From Heterobilharzia americana (lineage: Eukaryota > Platyhelminthes > Trematoda > Strigeidida > Schistosomatidae): a stretch of 64,000 nt of DNA. The position numbers were made by a program, and so were the translations under genes. How positions within the stretch are numbered: the stretch's first letter is position 1; each line of letters starts with the position of its first letter. The notes under the pieces were generated by a model. It did not search any database, was not told the origin of the DNA, and saw nothing but the letters and a program-made list of their open reading frames with translations. Of this stretch, positions 41,406-53,752 are shown one piece after another. Location of the stretch: contig OX104127.1 in assembly GCA_944470555.2 (NCBI GenBank), forward strand, positions 130,945,113-131,009,112, given 5' to 3'.

Positions 41406-44400
41406 TGGACATGTCTGCACTTCATATAATCATATTGTTCTTTTGTTCTTTTACTGCAGTTTGCATTTCTCTTCATAACTGATCTTCCTTTTACACAGTC
41501 TTTTCCAACATGAAAATTTTGTCTAAATTACTTGCATCTTAAATGATGTCCTAACGATGAGACAAGTGGGTTAGATATAAAAAGAAATTTACGGACCAGC
41601 TGATGTTTGATGCTGATCTTTAACCTTGCTTAGAGTTTCATCTCTTTGCAATTGAAATGAAACCTAACGAAACGTTTAACTCATAGAGCAAGAGTGATTT
41701 ATTCGGATCACAGTAATGATGATGGGATATACCCGGCAGAAATGGATATACAGCCAAATTCTTAACGAAACAAATAATATTAACAAGAAAACCAGAGGAA
41801 TCAGTTTTGTTGAAACAACAGTATGTGGGTAATTTTATGGGTGAAACTGTGAGTTAACCTCTAAAAGGAGCTTTTTAAAAGAATGCATTCAGTAAACAAA
41901 AGTAATACTACCCATCGCTCACTCAGCTGGTCATGATTTCGTGAAACAAAGACAAAATATGTAAATTCATCTCCTCAGTAAGCATTTACTAGGTCACTTG
42001 TTCCTGTAGACTTAGTTGCATTGGTTGCACGGTTAGGCCACTCCACAGTTGTATTTCTCGACATCATCCTTTGTGATTGACCAAAGGACGGACAAGACTC
42101 ATATGAAGTTTCAAAATCTCACATTTTGTTGGCAATGAGCATCAAATGAAACAGCCTTTAAAGTTGTTTATTGGTTTTTTTATTACTCTGTTCATGCTTT
42201 AGAAGTCTATTTTTTAAATCACAGTAAAATACTTCTGATTAATTTGGACCTATGAGTTCGATCTGATGGGTAGCTTCGTACTAGAGAATGTTTCAAGCGC
42301 GCTTCGTCTTGGTTTATGCCCTTCGTCTAATCTTTCTTGGTGCCTCCCTCCCTATATTCTACAAATTTCAAGGAAAACCTAACACCTAATTTTTGCATGG
42401 AGAAATCCAAACAGTCTGGCATAACTTAGCATTGATTCTCACTTTTTATTAACTTATGTTTTTTGTATTTACTTCCTTATTGTTCCCCCTTATTCTTTCC
42501 AAGACTCCGGAAGAAGGACCACACTGTATTGCATAGGATTTTAAAGGCTGCCGGTAATGGATCCCTGACTGTACTGACAAACTTCGTTCTGAGAAGGCTA
42601 CTCAACCTTTGCAAACAGCAGCCCGCAAATATTCTACCCAAATACAAGTATATTGTGCATCTGCACCTCTCTCCATGGCTGTTCTCAAGACAAGAACAAA
42701 TTTTGCTAGTACATTTTAAAGAAAAATAGGAAAATGATTTGCATAAAAACCTTGTTGTCACGAGTAGATCCACCAAAGAACATCTTTGTTTCATGGAGCA
42801 ATAGTAGACAGTATTAGACATCCTTGAGTACATACAATATTGAGGTGAAGAACTAGAAGGCCTGATGAAATCACGTTACAATTTACTTACGAACCTGAAA
42901 TTCAGTATTCCACACTATTTGACCTATAAAATCTCCATCGATCAAACATACCTATAGAAGACCAAACACACCCTGCTAACTATGTTGACCTTACCAGTCA
43001 TGAATATCTATTAGAACACTCGACCATTCACCCCAAAATCTCCTACTAATAATTACCAAGATGTTTTTCAGTATAGTGATTTTCAAAAGAAAAACAAACA
43101 TAAGGACATTTGGCAAAGTTTGCCTTTAAATTCTTTTTGTTTGGACTACTAATGGTGGATTCCAAGAGTTATTTGTTCCCTTATTAAACATTTTCTGATC
43201 ACAGTTTGCCTCCACAAAACAAAAGCTTTCAATGTTTTGCAGATCAGGTTTAAATATCATCAAAAAACATGTTGAACACTTCTTTTACATAGCCTAAATG
43301 CCGTGACTCTCATGCAATCTTCTACCGGTCCGTTTGTAGATAAATCTTGGCAAATTATCATAAAATAACTTTCCGGTCTAAAATCTACATTGTATGAGCA
43401 ATAGAATGAAAGTATGTCAGCAAGTGTACAATGTATAAATGTTTTTTTGCACACTAATTAAACTCAGGACATCTGGCTCCTGTTGATAAATTCTTCAAAA
43501 TTTTGTACAATGTGCTACCAAGATACTCGAAATGACTTAGGCTAAAACATCTGGGTATACCTGAAGCATTAGCAATTCAAAAGTTAAACCATCATTAAAT
43601 GTTCAAACGAAGTATGTACAAAATCCCTCTTTGCGTTGGTCATCGTAGAGGATTCATTACTCTACACAATTCTCTTATGAAGTAACTTTTTCTTATTTTG
43701 TAATAATTTTGCTTATTTCCCAATTTGAAACGCCTCTAAGCATTACGTTGCGTTTCTTTGTTATGCAATTTATATCGGTCTTTGATTAAAAATTACTCTG
43801 AAATGTCCCATCCTTTTTACTATTTATTGATAAAGATAAAGCTAAGAGAACGATTTCGTCGAGAATAAAACTTTCTTTCTCTGCAATCGTCTTCTGTTAT
43901 TTACTTAAACCTATAAAATACACTAACTAAAGTTTGAACGATATTAAATCCAATATGAGTCAATTTGAGCACAACCTGCGATAACTTTGGCAACAGGTGA
44001 GCTTAAATGGTGCACGAGTTACCGCCAGCATTCAGCAAAGATCATTATTATGGTGCAGAAATACATATATCACTCAAAAAGCTGCACAGTAAAAGTAAGG
44101 GTCGAGTCAGAATGTTCTCAAACACAATCTCTGATTGTTTCTAATCAATACACCAAGATATAAATGAGATAAGAGTAAACTTCACTCACATTTGAAGGCT
44201 TTAGACACGATTAATGCAAGATTTGTGCGAAAAAGGATCATACGTTTTCCTACATTCCCTGTTGATGTACCCCACTGGTTCTTACACCTAACTGTTAACA
44301 ACATATATGCATGAGTGAATACGCTACTTTACAAGGTCAATATACTTTTCATGATTTTAAAAATCAATTCAGTTCTGTTTCCAACAGAAAACTTGTTTGT

Positions 44401-45989
44401 AAAAGCCTTCCAGTAAGTTGTCAGCGTTTTGAGCAAGCACTATAAAAAATGTTACCATAATGATATTCCTAATAACCTGTTTCAGGAATGCAGAGAAAAA
44501 TTCTCGGATAAGATATTTTCATACTGAAATGACAAATCATTGAATTTTACCCTTGAAACATATGAATTAGGTAAATAATGAATAAGTGCACATAACGTAA
44601 TAACACATATCAGCTGAGTAGCGGTATATACAGGTCTGATTAAGATCCTATTTTACTACCGTTTTAATTGAAGTAACTGTTTCACTACCATGGTTCCATA
44701 AAGCATATTCTTGGCCGGCAAAACAACCTATCAGAAATATTCGTCGACTAACTTGTATACAACTCAAAAGCATGCAGAATAAGTAAGGTGTATTTCTTAT
44801 TCTGTTTCAACCAACTCTGCAATCAAACTTTATGCAAAACAAAAGTCGTTTCTTTCATAAAAGCAGTGGAATTTTGATATTTAGACAGCGTAATTAATAA
44901 CATTTGCTGAATCTTCCATCATAAAAACTAGATGAAACTGAAAACATTTACAATACCAATACTCTGCTTATACTTTCGTGCCGCATACATTTTGATCCAA
45001 AGATATGTTGAAGAATCTATAAAACTGAAATCCATAAAAGTTGATAGATGAATATTTTGATCATGTCAGATACTCTAGGAGGTGAGGAGGGATGAAACAG
45101 ATCTAAGTATCACAAAAATGTATCAAGAAAACCAGGAGAAACCAAGTAATATGACAGAATGAATATTTGAAACGAAGAATACTTGAAAAATCTCTTTCTG
45201 TCTAATAGATGTATGCATAGTAACCATTACATTAAAAATTGTCAATATTCAGTTGATTTCCCTTGCGCTTTTTAGAAATACGTGTGGTAAATTGACGATG
45301 TTATTTTTGATCAGTTTTTTGCCAAATTCTTTTAATAGAATGGTACTCAAGTAAGCTAATTAATGTATTCTTATGAAGACCACCTTGATTTTAGTAATAA
45401 GAACGAACAGGTTCACCTTATGTGGTAAGAAAAATCCATAAAACATGCCCTAAGAAATCAGTTACTAGATATTTTAAGCAGCAAGGTGTTATGACAGAAT
45501 AGGTGGTAAAGTTGACACTTTATTCTAAAGTTTGCATTAAATTTCATCCTTTTAAACATATAAATCATCCGTTTCTCTTTTAATGTCTATGGTTTTTATG
45601 AGGGTTTATATCACAGGTGACGGGAATCGGGATTATATTTTTGAACACTGGGGAATCAAAACAAAGACGTTATGTTTTTTCGAGAAGGGGAATTCCGATG
45701 ATTGTGAATACTTTTTGTGGAGGTTCCGAGTGATACAAGCTACTTGTTCGACTTTGATGTGTAGCTGCTCAGTAATCTACACCATAAGTGAAAAGGCGAC
45801 CATCAAGTCTCTGGATAGTAGCTTTATTGTTTAGTCAAGGGATGTAAATGCTAGCCTGGTTTACCGGCAAACTTGGAAAACTTTAGGTTTAGACTAAGTA
45901 GTTATTTGATTTCTCACTTATTAAAGCTTAATAATCACTACTTAAAAATCAAAAAAACTATAAAACACCAAGATATTAGACATAATTAT
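41406..45989. other. No confident gene; unclassified less AT-rich patch at about 42440-43040
   Basis: Mostly AT-rich DNA. Between about 42440 and 43040 composition is more balanced, with overlapping open frames on both strands (42463-42729 plus, 42477-42833 minus). I could not assign either to a family. A plus ORF at 45583-45834 (GDGNRDYIFEHWG at its start) is somewhat protein-like and follows an ATATCACAG acceptor-like site, but it is otherwise unsupported. Confidence 0.3.
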
Positions 45990-46225
45990 TTGGTTGACAA
46001 CGTTATTTCTATTGATGATGAATATTGGCTTACAGTGAAATCCAGGACGCGCGCTTCGTCTCAGCTGATGGGTCCTAAATAGGACGAAACGCACGCCCTG
46101 GATTCCACTGCTAGCCACTATCCATCATCAGTAGATATAATTAAAACACTGGTTATATTGAGGCATCCGCACAGGAGCTCATATATCAATAGAAACCGAT
46201 CAATTTGGTTTAATCAACGACGGGA
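45990..46225. mobile_element. Head-to-head pair of second-family hammerhead repeats
   Basis: The right arm (plus strand, about 46050-46225) contains CTGATGG (46065-46071), stem II GTCC/GGAC with loop TAAATA, GAAAC, then CGCACGCCCTGGATTCCACTG and the family tail to CAACGACGGG. The left arm (minus strand, 46067 down to about 45990) contains CTGAGACGAAGCGCGCGTCC, GGATTTCACTG and the start of the tail. The two arms meet in the palindrome CAGCTG. The right arm has A9 changed to G and GCC instead of GTC at the cleavage triplet. The left arm keeps GTC but has lost most of stem II. Neither is expected to cleave. Confidence 0.75.
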
Positions 46226-48576
46226 TAATACAAGTAATAACACTAACAATATTATTATTTCTGTATTTAATCAGATGAAAAACATCCTTAAGTAAGTTAT
46301 CTTAAATTGAATGGCAATATAACTTAAAGACTCATGTTTTTAATTTTATGAAAGTACGAAATAAAGCTAGACTTACAAGTCATTGTAGATCAGATTAAAT
46401 AATGAGAAACTAATGTAAATCTCATTAGATGTTTCAAAGCTGAATTTAAGCTCGTACACTTTTTAATTATGCCGCAAACGTCATTATACAGCGATTTCAA
46501 ACAAAATCTAAAAGTAGATCATTTTTATGCTTTTTTCAAAACCCGACCCTTATATCAGAGGATATCTAAAATCATCCTATTTCTGAGATTACAGTTTTGA
46601 ATGTAACATTAGCATCGACATGCTTTCATAACTCTTGAGAGAATTCTATCGTCTGAGTAGTTGGTATGCTACAAAAGACTACTTTTCTGTCTTGTGACTG
46701 AGCAAACGTTTGTCAAGCAAACGATTAGGTATTATCAATAGAAGCGTAAAACTTAGGTACTGTAGTAGAATATAATCGCATATTAGATTTGTTTGTTTGA
46801 CTTATAACACACAGTGATACAGTATTAATTGCTTGATGACGTTTTGAGCATAAATTATCACTGCTCGTAATCATATCAATGTAATTATCACGCTACCATT
46901 GATATCTGATTTTTATAGTGTTGTTGCTCGACATTGTTTGTTTTTATTGATAGCAAAGATTCTCATACCTCTGGTGTAGGTTTTGCGTCATTCTTATTAC
47001 ATGTGGTGGGTGTAGATTTGATGAACAAAGCATTAATAATCAATCTGTCTTTCTCTTTCTCTACCTAATTATATTCAACTTAAGTACAGTGGTTTCATCC
47101 CATCCTATTACTGTTACTATTTTGTCTCCTATGTATTCGAAAGAATTTCTTAATAATCGGTAGAGGATAGTTACTAACTATTAAAGCTTCTTTTATGTGC
47201 TTTAATTCCTATGTTATCCTTGCACTTACTAGTAAGTTTCCTAGCTCTATCATCTAGACATTTGACTAAACCTGGCTTAACTGACATTGGATGAGATGAC
47301 CTGGTGTCTAGATACCAGTTTGTGGTATGCTTTTTTCCAGTCATTTTGATCTAATATTGCTAATAATAATAGTACTAATAATTTTATCCCAAACAATATG
47401 TTTGCTGCATTATGGAACTCTCAGTATGTAATATTTTAACAAATACACTCCAACAACAGTATTTTGAAACGAAATTAAAATATCATAATGCACTTTATAA
47501 TAATAGTAATGAAGACAATAATGTGAAACAGTTGGTTAATTTTCGAGTAGTACCTGGTCTAGAATTAGGTGTAGAACAAGAGTGATTTTAGTGTTGGTGG
47601 TTCATTCAGTCAGTAGAAGAATGCACAATTCGAGATAAGTATCCGAGGGATAGAAATATGATGTATTTCTGTATATTCAAAATTTCATTTCTGTCAACCA
47701 TGACACTTCCCCTTCGTTTCATTATTAATTTGCATAACAGCTAGTTGAGAACATTTTAAGAATCTCCAACAGTTTGTGATAGGTTTGGTGAACATAAATG
47801 AAAGACTAAGACAAACTGAAAGGGAAGAAATTGATTTAGTATGTCTGCTGGAAAATTTCATGGGCAGCTTAAAGTTCAACTAGGCCGCCAGAAAAGACTA
47901 TATTTAAAGCATGATGCTTGCGATTTATTGAAACTGAACACTCTCATATTACATTCATAGCCACAATTATCATTTAGGATAGTTCCTGTGTCTACAAATT
48001 TATATGTTCAGCGAACAGCTTTCTTAGCGCAAACTATGCCGATTTCTGAAATAAGTAAATAACCCTTTTACAAACAAAGTGAACAATTCATTTGAATCTA
48101 TCTTCCGAAATATAGTTATTGATTCGAAAAAGCTGTAAATAACATAAGTGACTTCATTTAGTGTAATCGGCATACTGCAACGAGATACCAGACACTCCTG
48201 ATATCAGACCTCCGAATTTAACTACGAGATATGAATTTTTCTGTCACCACTGCAAAAGGCCTTGTGATTGGTCGAAATGAGTAAACTATATGTAGCGAAA
48301 CACATAGGATCAGTACTTGGCGCATCTTTTGCTTGCTAAAAGCAACCACAAATTAATAAAACATGTTGCAGAAAAACCTTTGAGTATAACTAAGGAGCTT
48401 GCGTGACTAGTTTCACTCTTCAGCATGATGCAATCATCTAAAAGATTCAAAACACTAGAAAGACTTTTTCCAACCACATATTCATGATCGATTTTGTCAG
48501 TATAATTTGAATAAAGCCTGTTGTTTTATACTAGTAACTTTATGTTGCTATACAGGGAGAAAATGAATGACCACTT
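46226..48576. other. No gene or recognisable repeat seen
   Basis: AT-rich DNA; only short noise-like ORFs. Confidence 0.45.
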
Positions 48577-48703
48577 TTGGTAAATTTGCTTCTAAGTGGA
48601 TGCCTTGTTACTGCTGGATATTCATGATGTTATATTCATCTCGGCAGCTAATAGTGGAATCCACTATGTGCGTTTAATCCTATTTCGTAGTCTTCAAAGG
48701 CTA
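48577..48703 (-). mobile_element. Second hammerhead-bearing repeat, decayed copy d
   Basis: The minus strand reads ACGAAATAGGATTAAACGCAC, then GTGGATTCCACTATTAGC. These are the 3' strand of stem II, a damaged GAAA (TTAAA), stem III and stem I of the family hammerhead, followed by a shortened tail. It sits just upstream of the LINE D 5' end. Confidence 0.55.
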
Positions 48704-48730
48704 GACTTTGCATTTAATTAATACATACAG

Positions 48731-51700
48731 GCAACCTCTCCTAGTTAATTAGTTAACTAGTTACTAGCCGGTCCTAAGCCCGGATAAAGAGGTAAGGTTA
48801 TTTCTGCATAGGGATAGCAACTGTACCACAGAAAACCAATCCAATCGCCAAACAAACTTCGAAGCACAAAAAAAATATAAAAAATAAAAATAAACCCGTC
48901 CCTCCCTGGGACCGGAGAGACGAAATGACGCTGGTTGGAGAAAGCCTTCGGGAAACGAATCGGCCGATGTATCTTATCTCTCTCAATGGCAGCGAAAGTA
49001 AGAATGAGGATATGGAAAGTCTGAAGCATGTATGAATCTAGGAAGGCTGCCCAGATTTCAAATTAGATGAGAAGGTATAGCATTGAAGTGCTGGAAATCT
49101 GCAAAAGCATATGGAATGAAAGTGGGCTCTACAAACTATCAACTGCAGAGGGATCAACAATCTACTCCGATATTGTCACCCAGACGACAACCACGAGCAC
49201 AGCACACTGAGTACAGGAGTGGCTGTCATGATGTCCCCAACAGCATCAAAGGCTCTCCTCCTCTCATGCAGTGGGAACCGACCTCCACCTGCAGGATCAG
49301 GATCATCGCAGCAAGATTCAATTCAAGCGGAAGAAAAAACACAGTCATACAACGCTAAGCACCAACAAACAATGCAGATGAAGAGAAGAAGGAGGGATCC
49401 TACAGACAACTGCAACCAGTAATGGACAAGACCCCACTCTGATGGCGACATCAAAATTCATTCTAATGACTGGATTGACATGAATGCCAAGCTGCATGAA
49501 GCTGACAACATAGGAAGAGAACCAATCGTGCCTTAAGAGGCACTCGGTGAAATGAACCAGAATGGAGAACCGTTTGCAGACTTCTGCACACTCAACGATT
49601 TGGTGATTGGAGGCAGTGTGTACAAACACAAGGATATCCACACAGCGACATGAATTTGATTTCGCTAGACACCAGGACACACTACAAATCAGAGCGACTT
49701 CATCTCCATGTGAAAAAGTGGAGATGCAAACAGCCTACTGGACACAAGATGAAGGAGAGGATCAGATGCAGGTAGATTCACACCACTCACTATCTGGTGC
49801 AAAGAACCTACCTGCTAAATCGAGTTGAAAGCCCTGGAAAAAGTTGGTGATAGACCACAGTTCAAGTTCAACTCCCAGAAAAGAAACTGAAGGGCAAAAC
49901 TTCAAAGGACATCTTATCGCCAGTCAATAATCAGGAAAAAATGGGAGACATTAGGCAACACTCTCGAGGAAACCTGCGTGGAAGGAAATCTGCATAACTG
50001 TGTTAAGAAAAAAGGAGAATCAAAATATGGAATGGACCTCGCCGGACACAAAGAAGCTGACAGAGGAGGGAGAGGAAGACGGTGATGGTGAAGCAGAAGA
50101 TGAACCAGTGCAGTGGAGGGATGTACAACGAAAAGAGGAATTGAATACAACCTATAAAACACTGCACTGGGAAAAGAAGTGAAGAACAGTGCACGGAAAG
50201 ACAAAAGACACTTCTACGACACATTTGCAAGTGAAGCAGAACAGGCTGCAGGTAGGAGAGACCTGACAATACTACCTCAAATATCCAGGTTACAAACTGG
50301 GAGGAAGGAGATCAACGCAGATGAAACAAATGAAAGATAGTGAAGAAAACCTAGTTACCATAGAAAAGAAACAAAGGAAATGATGAACTGACCACTTCAA
50401 CAAACTCTTTAATCGACCACCACCACCACCTGCAACTCGTCCAGAAATACCACCTGCAGCTCAGTCACAGAATTACCAATAAACATAAGCCCCCAACGAA
50501 AGTCGAAGTCCTGAACGTTATAAGGCTACTGAAATGCGGGAAAGCAGCAGGACCAGATAGTATCCCGCCAGAAGCACTGAGTGCAGATGCAGAGACAACA
50601 GCGGACATGTTCACACCACTATTGCAGAATGTCTGGAAGAAAGGGAATGTACCTAGCGATTGGAAGAAGGGCTACATTGTCAAACTCCTAAACAAGGACG
50701 AACTAAGTCTTTGCAGGAACTGGCGCGGACTCATGCTTCTGTCTACCCAATGCAAGCAAAATATTAAGCCGCATCATCCTGGAGAGACTAAAGTATGCTC
50801 TTGATTCAAAACTGCAACAGGAACAGGCTGACTGGCTTCAGGAAGTACAAATCGTGTGCCGATCAAATTGCAATACTACGCATCATCATAGAACAGAGCA
50901 TGGAACGGCAGTCTACTCAAACCATATCAGTCGATTTTGAGAAAGCCTTCGACAGCGTCAACTTAAAGTAATTTGGCAGCTGCTTCAACACTACAGAGTA
51001 CCACAAACCTGTACCAACCTCATTCAACAGCTATATGAAGACGCCACATGTGAGGTGATTTACAATGGAAAGTTCAGTGAAGACAGGAGTAGGACAAAGT
51101 TACCTACTATAACGGATAATCCTCATGACTGTGGTCCACTGGATCATGCAACAAACTGAGACTTGTAAGAAGAGGAGCATATGCAGTCTACTCAACTAAC
51201 AGACCGTAGAAGATTTGGTTTTCATCAATGGTGATTTATTTCTAGTGACTTGTCGTATAAACCCAAAGATCTATAGATGAAAACAAACAAGTTGGCAGAA
51301 GAGGCGAGATAGCGGAAATGGCTGAACGTAGAGAAGACAGAAGTGATAAAGATACCCAACCGACAACAACAACAAGCACCAATCACCAATAACGGGAGAA
51401 ATCTAAAGGAAGTACTCGCTTTCACCTATCTAGACAGCATCGTTTCAGCTACTGGCCGCATAGGCACAGATGACGATGTGAAAGCAGCAAGGATTGGAAA
51501 GACAGCAAGACAGATCTACCCTCTTCAGTCTGATGTCAGTGTGGAGATCCACTGCAATCCACAGCACTGCACCCAGCATAAAGCATGAAGGAGATCCTGA
51601 TTCTCAACAGTAATGTCAGTCAAGTAAGTCAGTGCCTCTGTGTGATGGTTGAGAGACTTGGCGGCGTTTTACAAAAAGCATTCCCAACAAACTGTAGACA

Positions 51701-51870
51701 TTCACAATAGCTACCGCCCTCGCTCACTCGATACTGAAGATCGGATAGATGGCGAAGCGTGAAGGAACACACTCTGACCTGAAAACGAATCAATCAAGAA
51801 CCCATCACCTAGGAAATATGCAGAATAAAGTGTTGATGGATTGGATTGAACAAGACATACACTAAGAAAT
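48731..51870 (+). mobile_element. LINE copy D: nearly full-length, dead, cut short by a Penelope element
   Basis: The 5' leader begins at 48731 and contains the palindrome CTAGTTAA-TTAG-TTAACTAG. A broken apurinic-like endonuclease follows, spread over two frames (WKSAKAYGMKV at about 49085, MMSPTASKALL at about 49230, IIAARFNSSGRKN at about 49310). Then come linker fragments (EEKK, FGDWRQ and similar). RT follows with CGKAAGPDSIPPEALSAD (about 50535), WKKGNVPSDWKKGYIVKLL (about 50635), NWRGLMLLS (about 50720) and FEKAFDSVN (about 50935). The catalytic YADD region near 51215 is unrecognisable. After EKTEVIKIPN and FTYLDSIVSATG the copy ends at 51870, where the PLE starts. It lacks the C-terminal part and tail. 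Many stops and frameshifts are present. The clade is probably RTE-like. Confidence 0.85.
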
Positions 51871-52321
51871 TTTTCGATAACGCTATTAGAAGACGAAGAT
51901 TATCAGAAAAATGTGATGTATTTGCGCAATACATTTCGAACAACCCGATCACACATTGACTTGTCAAGTCAATTTATATATGAAAATTAAAGGTCAAATA
52001 TAGTGAAAATGAAAAGGTTGTGACACTAGTCTTGGTAATATAATCAGATAAGGATTACCAAGGTAAATTAATTGAAACAACAAATTGTTTTTGTACACAC
52101 AGCGGGGGATTAAGTTTACGAATGGCTAACGCTTCGGCAAACTTCAGCATGCGTCCCTGGTTATTCCTGTATATTATCTTAAACGCTGTTTTCGTATTAA
52201 CCCTGTGATTCACTTCAATAATATGTTTTGCTATAGATGACGATGGATGTCTGTCACCTGCACTTATCAAAGTTTGTGTGTTAAACTGTTTTTCTAGCCA
52301 TCTGGGGATGTGTTCACCCAC
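51871..52321 (-). repeat. PLE 1 inverted arm, left
   Basis: 451 bases that match 53303-53752 in inverted orientation. I see one substitution (AGATGG against AAATGG near 52302) and an indel in the A/T run at the outer edge. It includes the end of the endonuclease ORF and the hammerhead-shaped region at 51910-51957. Confidence 0.92.
51910..51957 (-). ncRNA. Hammerhead-shaped relic in PLE left arm
   Basis: Minus strand order: AATGT (stem I), GTGATCG where CTGATGA is expected, GG-TTGT-TC (stem II), GAA, ATGTATT/AATACAT with loop GCGCA (7-bp stem III), ATC cleavage triplet, ACATT (stem I, 5 bp with AATGT). The layout is that of a hammerhead, but three invariant core bases differ, so it should be inactive. 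Hammerheads are known from Penelope terminal repeats in other animals. Confidence 0.4.
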
Positions 52322-53302
52322 CCTAGTCTGTATTGAATGATTACTCCTCCCTATGTATGTGTGCCCACACATACGTGTAAATTGGTAAACGCAGTAGGAT
52401 GTGATGTAATCATTCGTGCGAAGTTGAGGTTTGTGGTGAAGCAGGTGTTTTGTTGTCTCAACAATGATAAGCTGAGCTGCATAGTATGTTTTACTGATAA
52501 CGGATTTTAATCTCTGCTTCAATATCATACTACTTGTTTCCCCTCTGTATGGTACTTTTAGAAATATGCTTTTCTTCGGTACCGAGGAAACTGTAGGCTT
52601 TGGGATCAACTGTTTTTTACAATGGTTGACAAACTGTAATGGATAGCCGTTTTTTACTACAGTATCTGTCAGAAAGTTATTCTCATCATCCATCGCATCA
52701 GAGGTACAAATACGTTGGATTCTATTGAACAAGCATCTTACCAAGCCTCTCTTATATTTCATCGGACGAAAACTATGGAAATTCAAATACTGTCCTGTTC
52801 AAGTAGACTTCCTATATATTGATCGTCTTATAGATCCATCTTCCCTCCGGCACAAGAGTATATCAAGAAATGCAAGTTGATGGTCTTTTTCTTCCTCACA
52901 TGTCAGACTGATATGGTCTTGTACGATATTAAGCCTTTTTAGCAACCTCTTGGCATCCTCATCTGTGTCACATAGTACAAAGATATCATCCACATACCTT
53001 CTATAGAGTATGACATTGGTGATTAGATCTTGGGCCATTAGTTCAGTATGTGATATATATATGTCAGCTAATAACGGTCCTAATGGACTCCCCATGGCTA
53101 AACCATCAATTTGCCGAAAGTATTCACCTTCGAAAGTGAAATGAACCTTATCAGTACATAATAAAAGCAGTTCCTTCAAATAAGTTGAAGGAATGGGGAA
53201 AGAAGGATAATTCGAAGATATGTGGTCGCAAAGAATATTAATTGTCATCGTTAGAGGCACATTTGTAAACAGAGAGTTAACATCAAAAGAATACATTTTC
53301 AT
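52055..53302 (-). pseudogene. Penelope reverse transcriptase with GIY-YIG endonuclease, truncated, one stop
   Basis: The RT part shows FDVNSLFTNVPL (about 53285-53250), IDGLAMGSPLGPLLADIYI (about 53112-53056) and the catalytic YVDDIFV (about 52998). A single in-frame TGA (52801-52799) separates it from the rest, and both sides share one frame. It lies inside the conserved RKST..TGQYLNFHS region between RT and endonuclease. After a linker of about 120 residues, the GIY-YIG domain has CVYQF (residue 132 onward of the second part), CGHTYIGRS and the RVGEH helix, and ends with EALAIRKLNPPL, where the conserved Glu and Asn lie. The N-terminal part of RT is missing. The protein would reverse transcribe and nick DNA if intact, but this copy cannot make it. 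Confidence 0.9.
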
Positions 53303-53752
53303 GTGGGTGAACACATCCCCAAATGGCTAGAAAAACAGTTTAACACACAAACTTTGATAAGTGCAGGTGACAGACATCCATCGTCATCTATAGCAAAACA
53401 TATTATTGAAGTGAATCACAGGGTTAATACGAAAACAGCGTTTAAGATAATATACAGGAATAACCAGGGACGCATGCTGAAGTTTGCCGAAGCGTTAGCC
53501 ATTCGTAAACTTAATCCCCCGCTGTGTGTACAAAAACAATTTGTTGTTTCAATTAATTTACCTTGGTAATCCTTATCTGATTATATTACCAAGACTAGTG
53601 TCACAACCTTTTCATTTTCACTATATTTGACCTTTAATTTTCATATATAAATTGACTTGACAAGTCAATGTGTGATCGGGTTGTTCGAAATGTATTGCGC
53701 AAATACATCACATTTTTCTGATAATCTTCGTCTTCTAATAGCGTTATCGAAA
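53303..53752 (+). repeat. PLE 1 inverted arm, right
   Basis: Inverted copy of 51871-52321. The plus-strand open frame at 53303-53569 (GEHIPKWLEKQF at the start, EALAIRKLNPPL near the end) is the tail of the endonuclease, not a separate gene. A matching hammerhead-shaped region lies at 53667-53714. Confidence 0.92.

Larger units (their letters stand above)
51871..53752 (-). mobile_element. Penelope-like element with inverted terminal arms (PLE 1)
   Basis: The element reads on the minus strand: RT (53302 to 52799), linker, GIY-YIG endonuclease (about 52400 to 52055) and 3' region (to 51871). Its 5' side is truncated inside RT. There it is joined at 53302/53303 to an inverted copy of its own last 450 bases, covering the end of the endonuclease and the 3' region. 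Complex arms, direct or inverted, are a known feature of Penelope elements. The arms are nearly identical, so the insertion is probably recent. No clear target duplication was found. Confidence 0.9.

Noticed and set aside
42463..42833. Overlapping ORFs on both strands as a gene or transposon
   Set aside because: No recognised motif in either translation; kept only as an unclassified patch.
53303..53569. Plus-strand 88-codon ORF as an independent gene
   Set aside because: It is the inverted copy of the PLE endonuclease C-terminus and begins at the arm junction, without an ATG.
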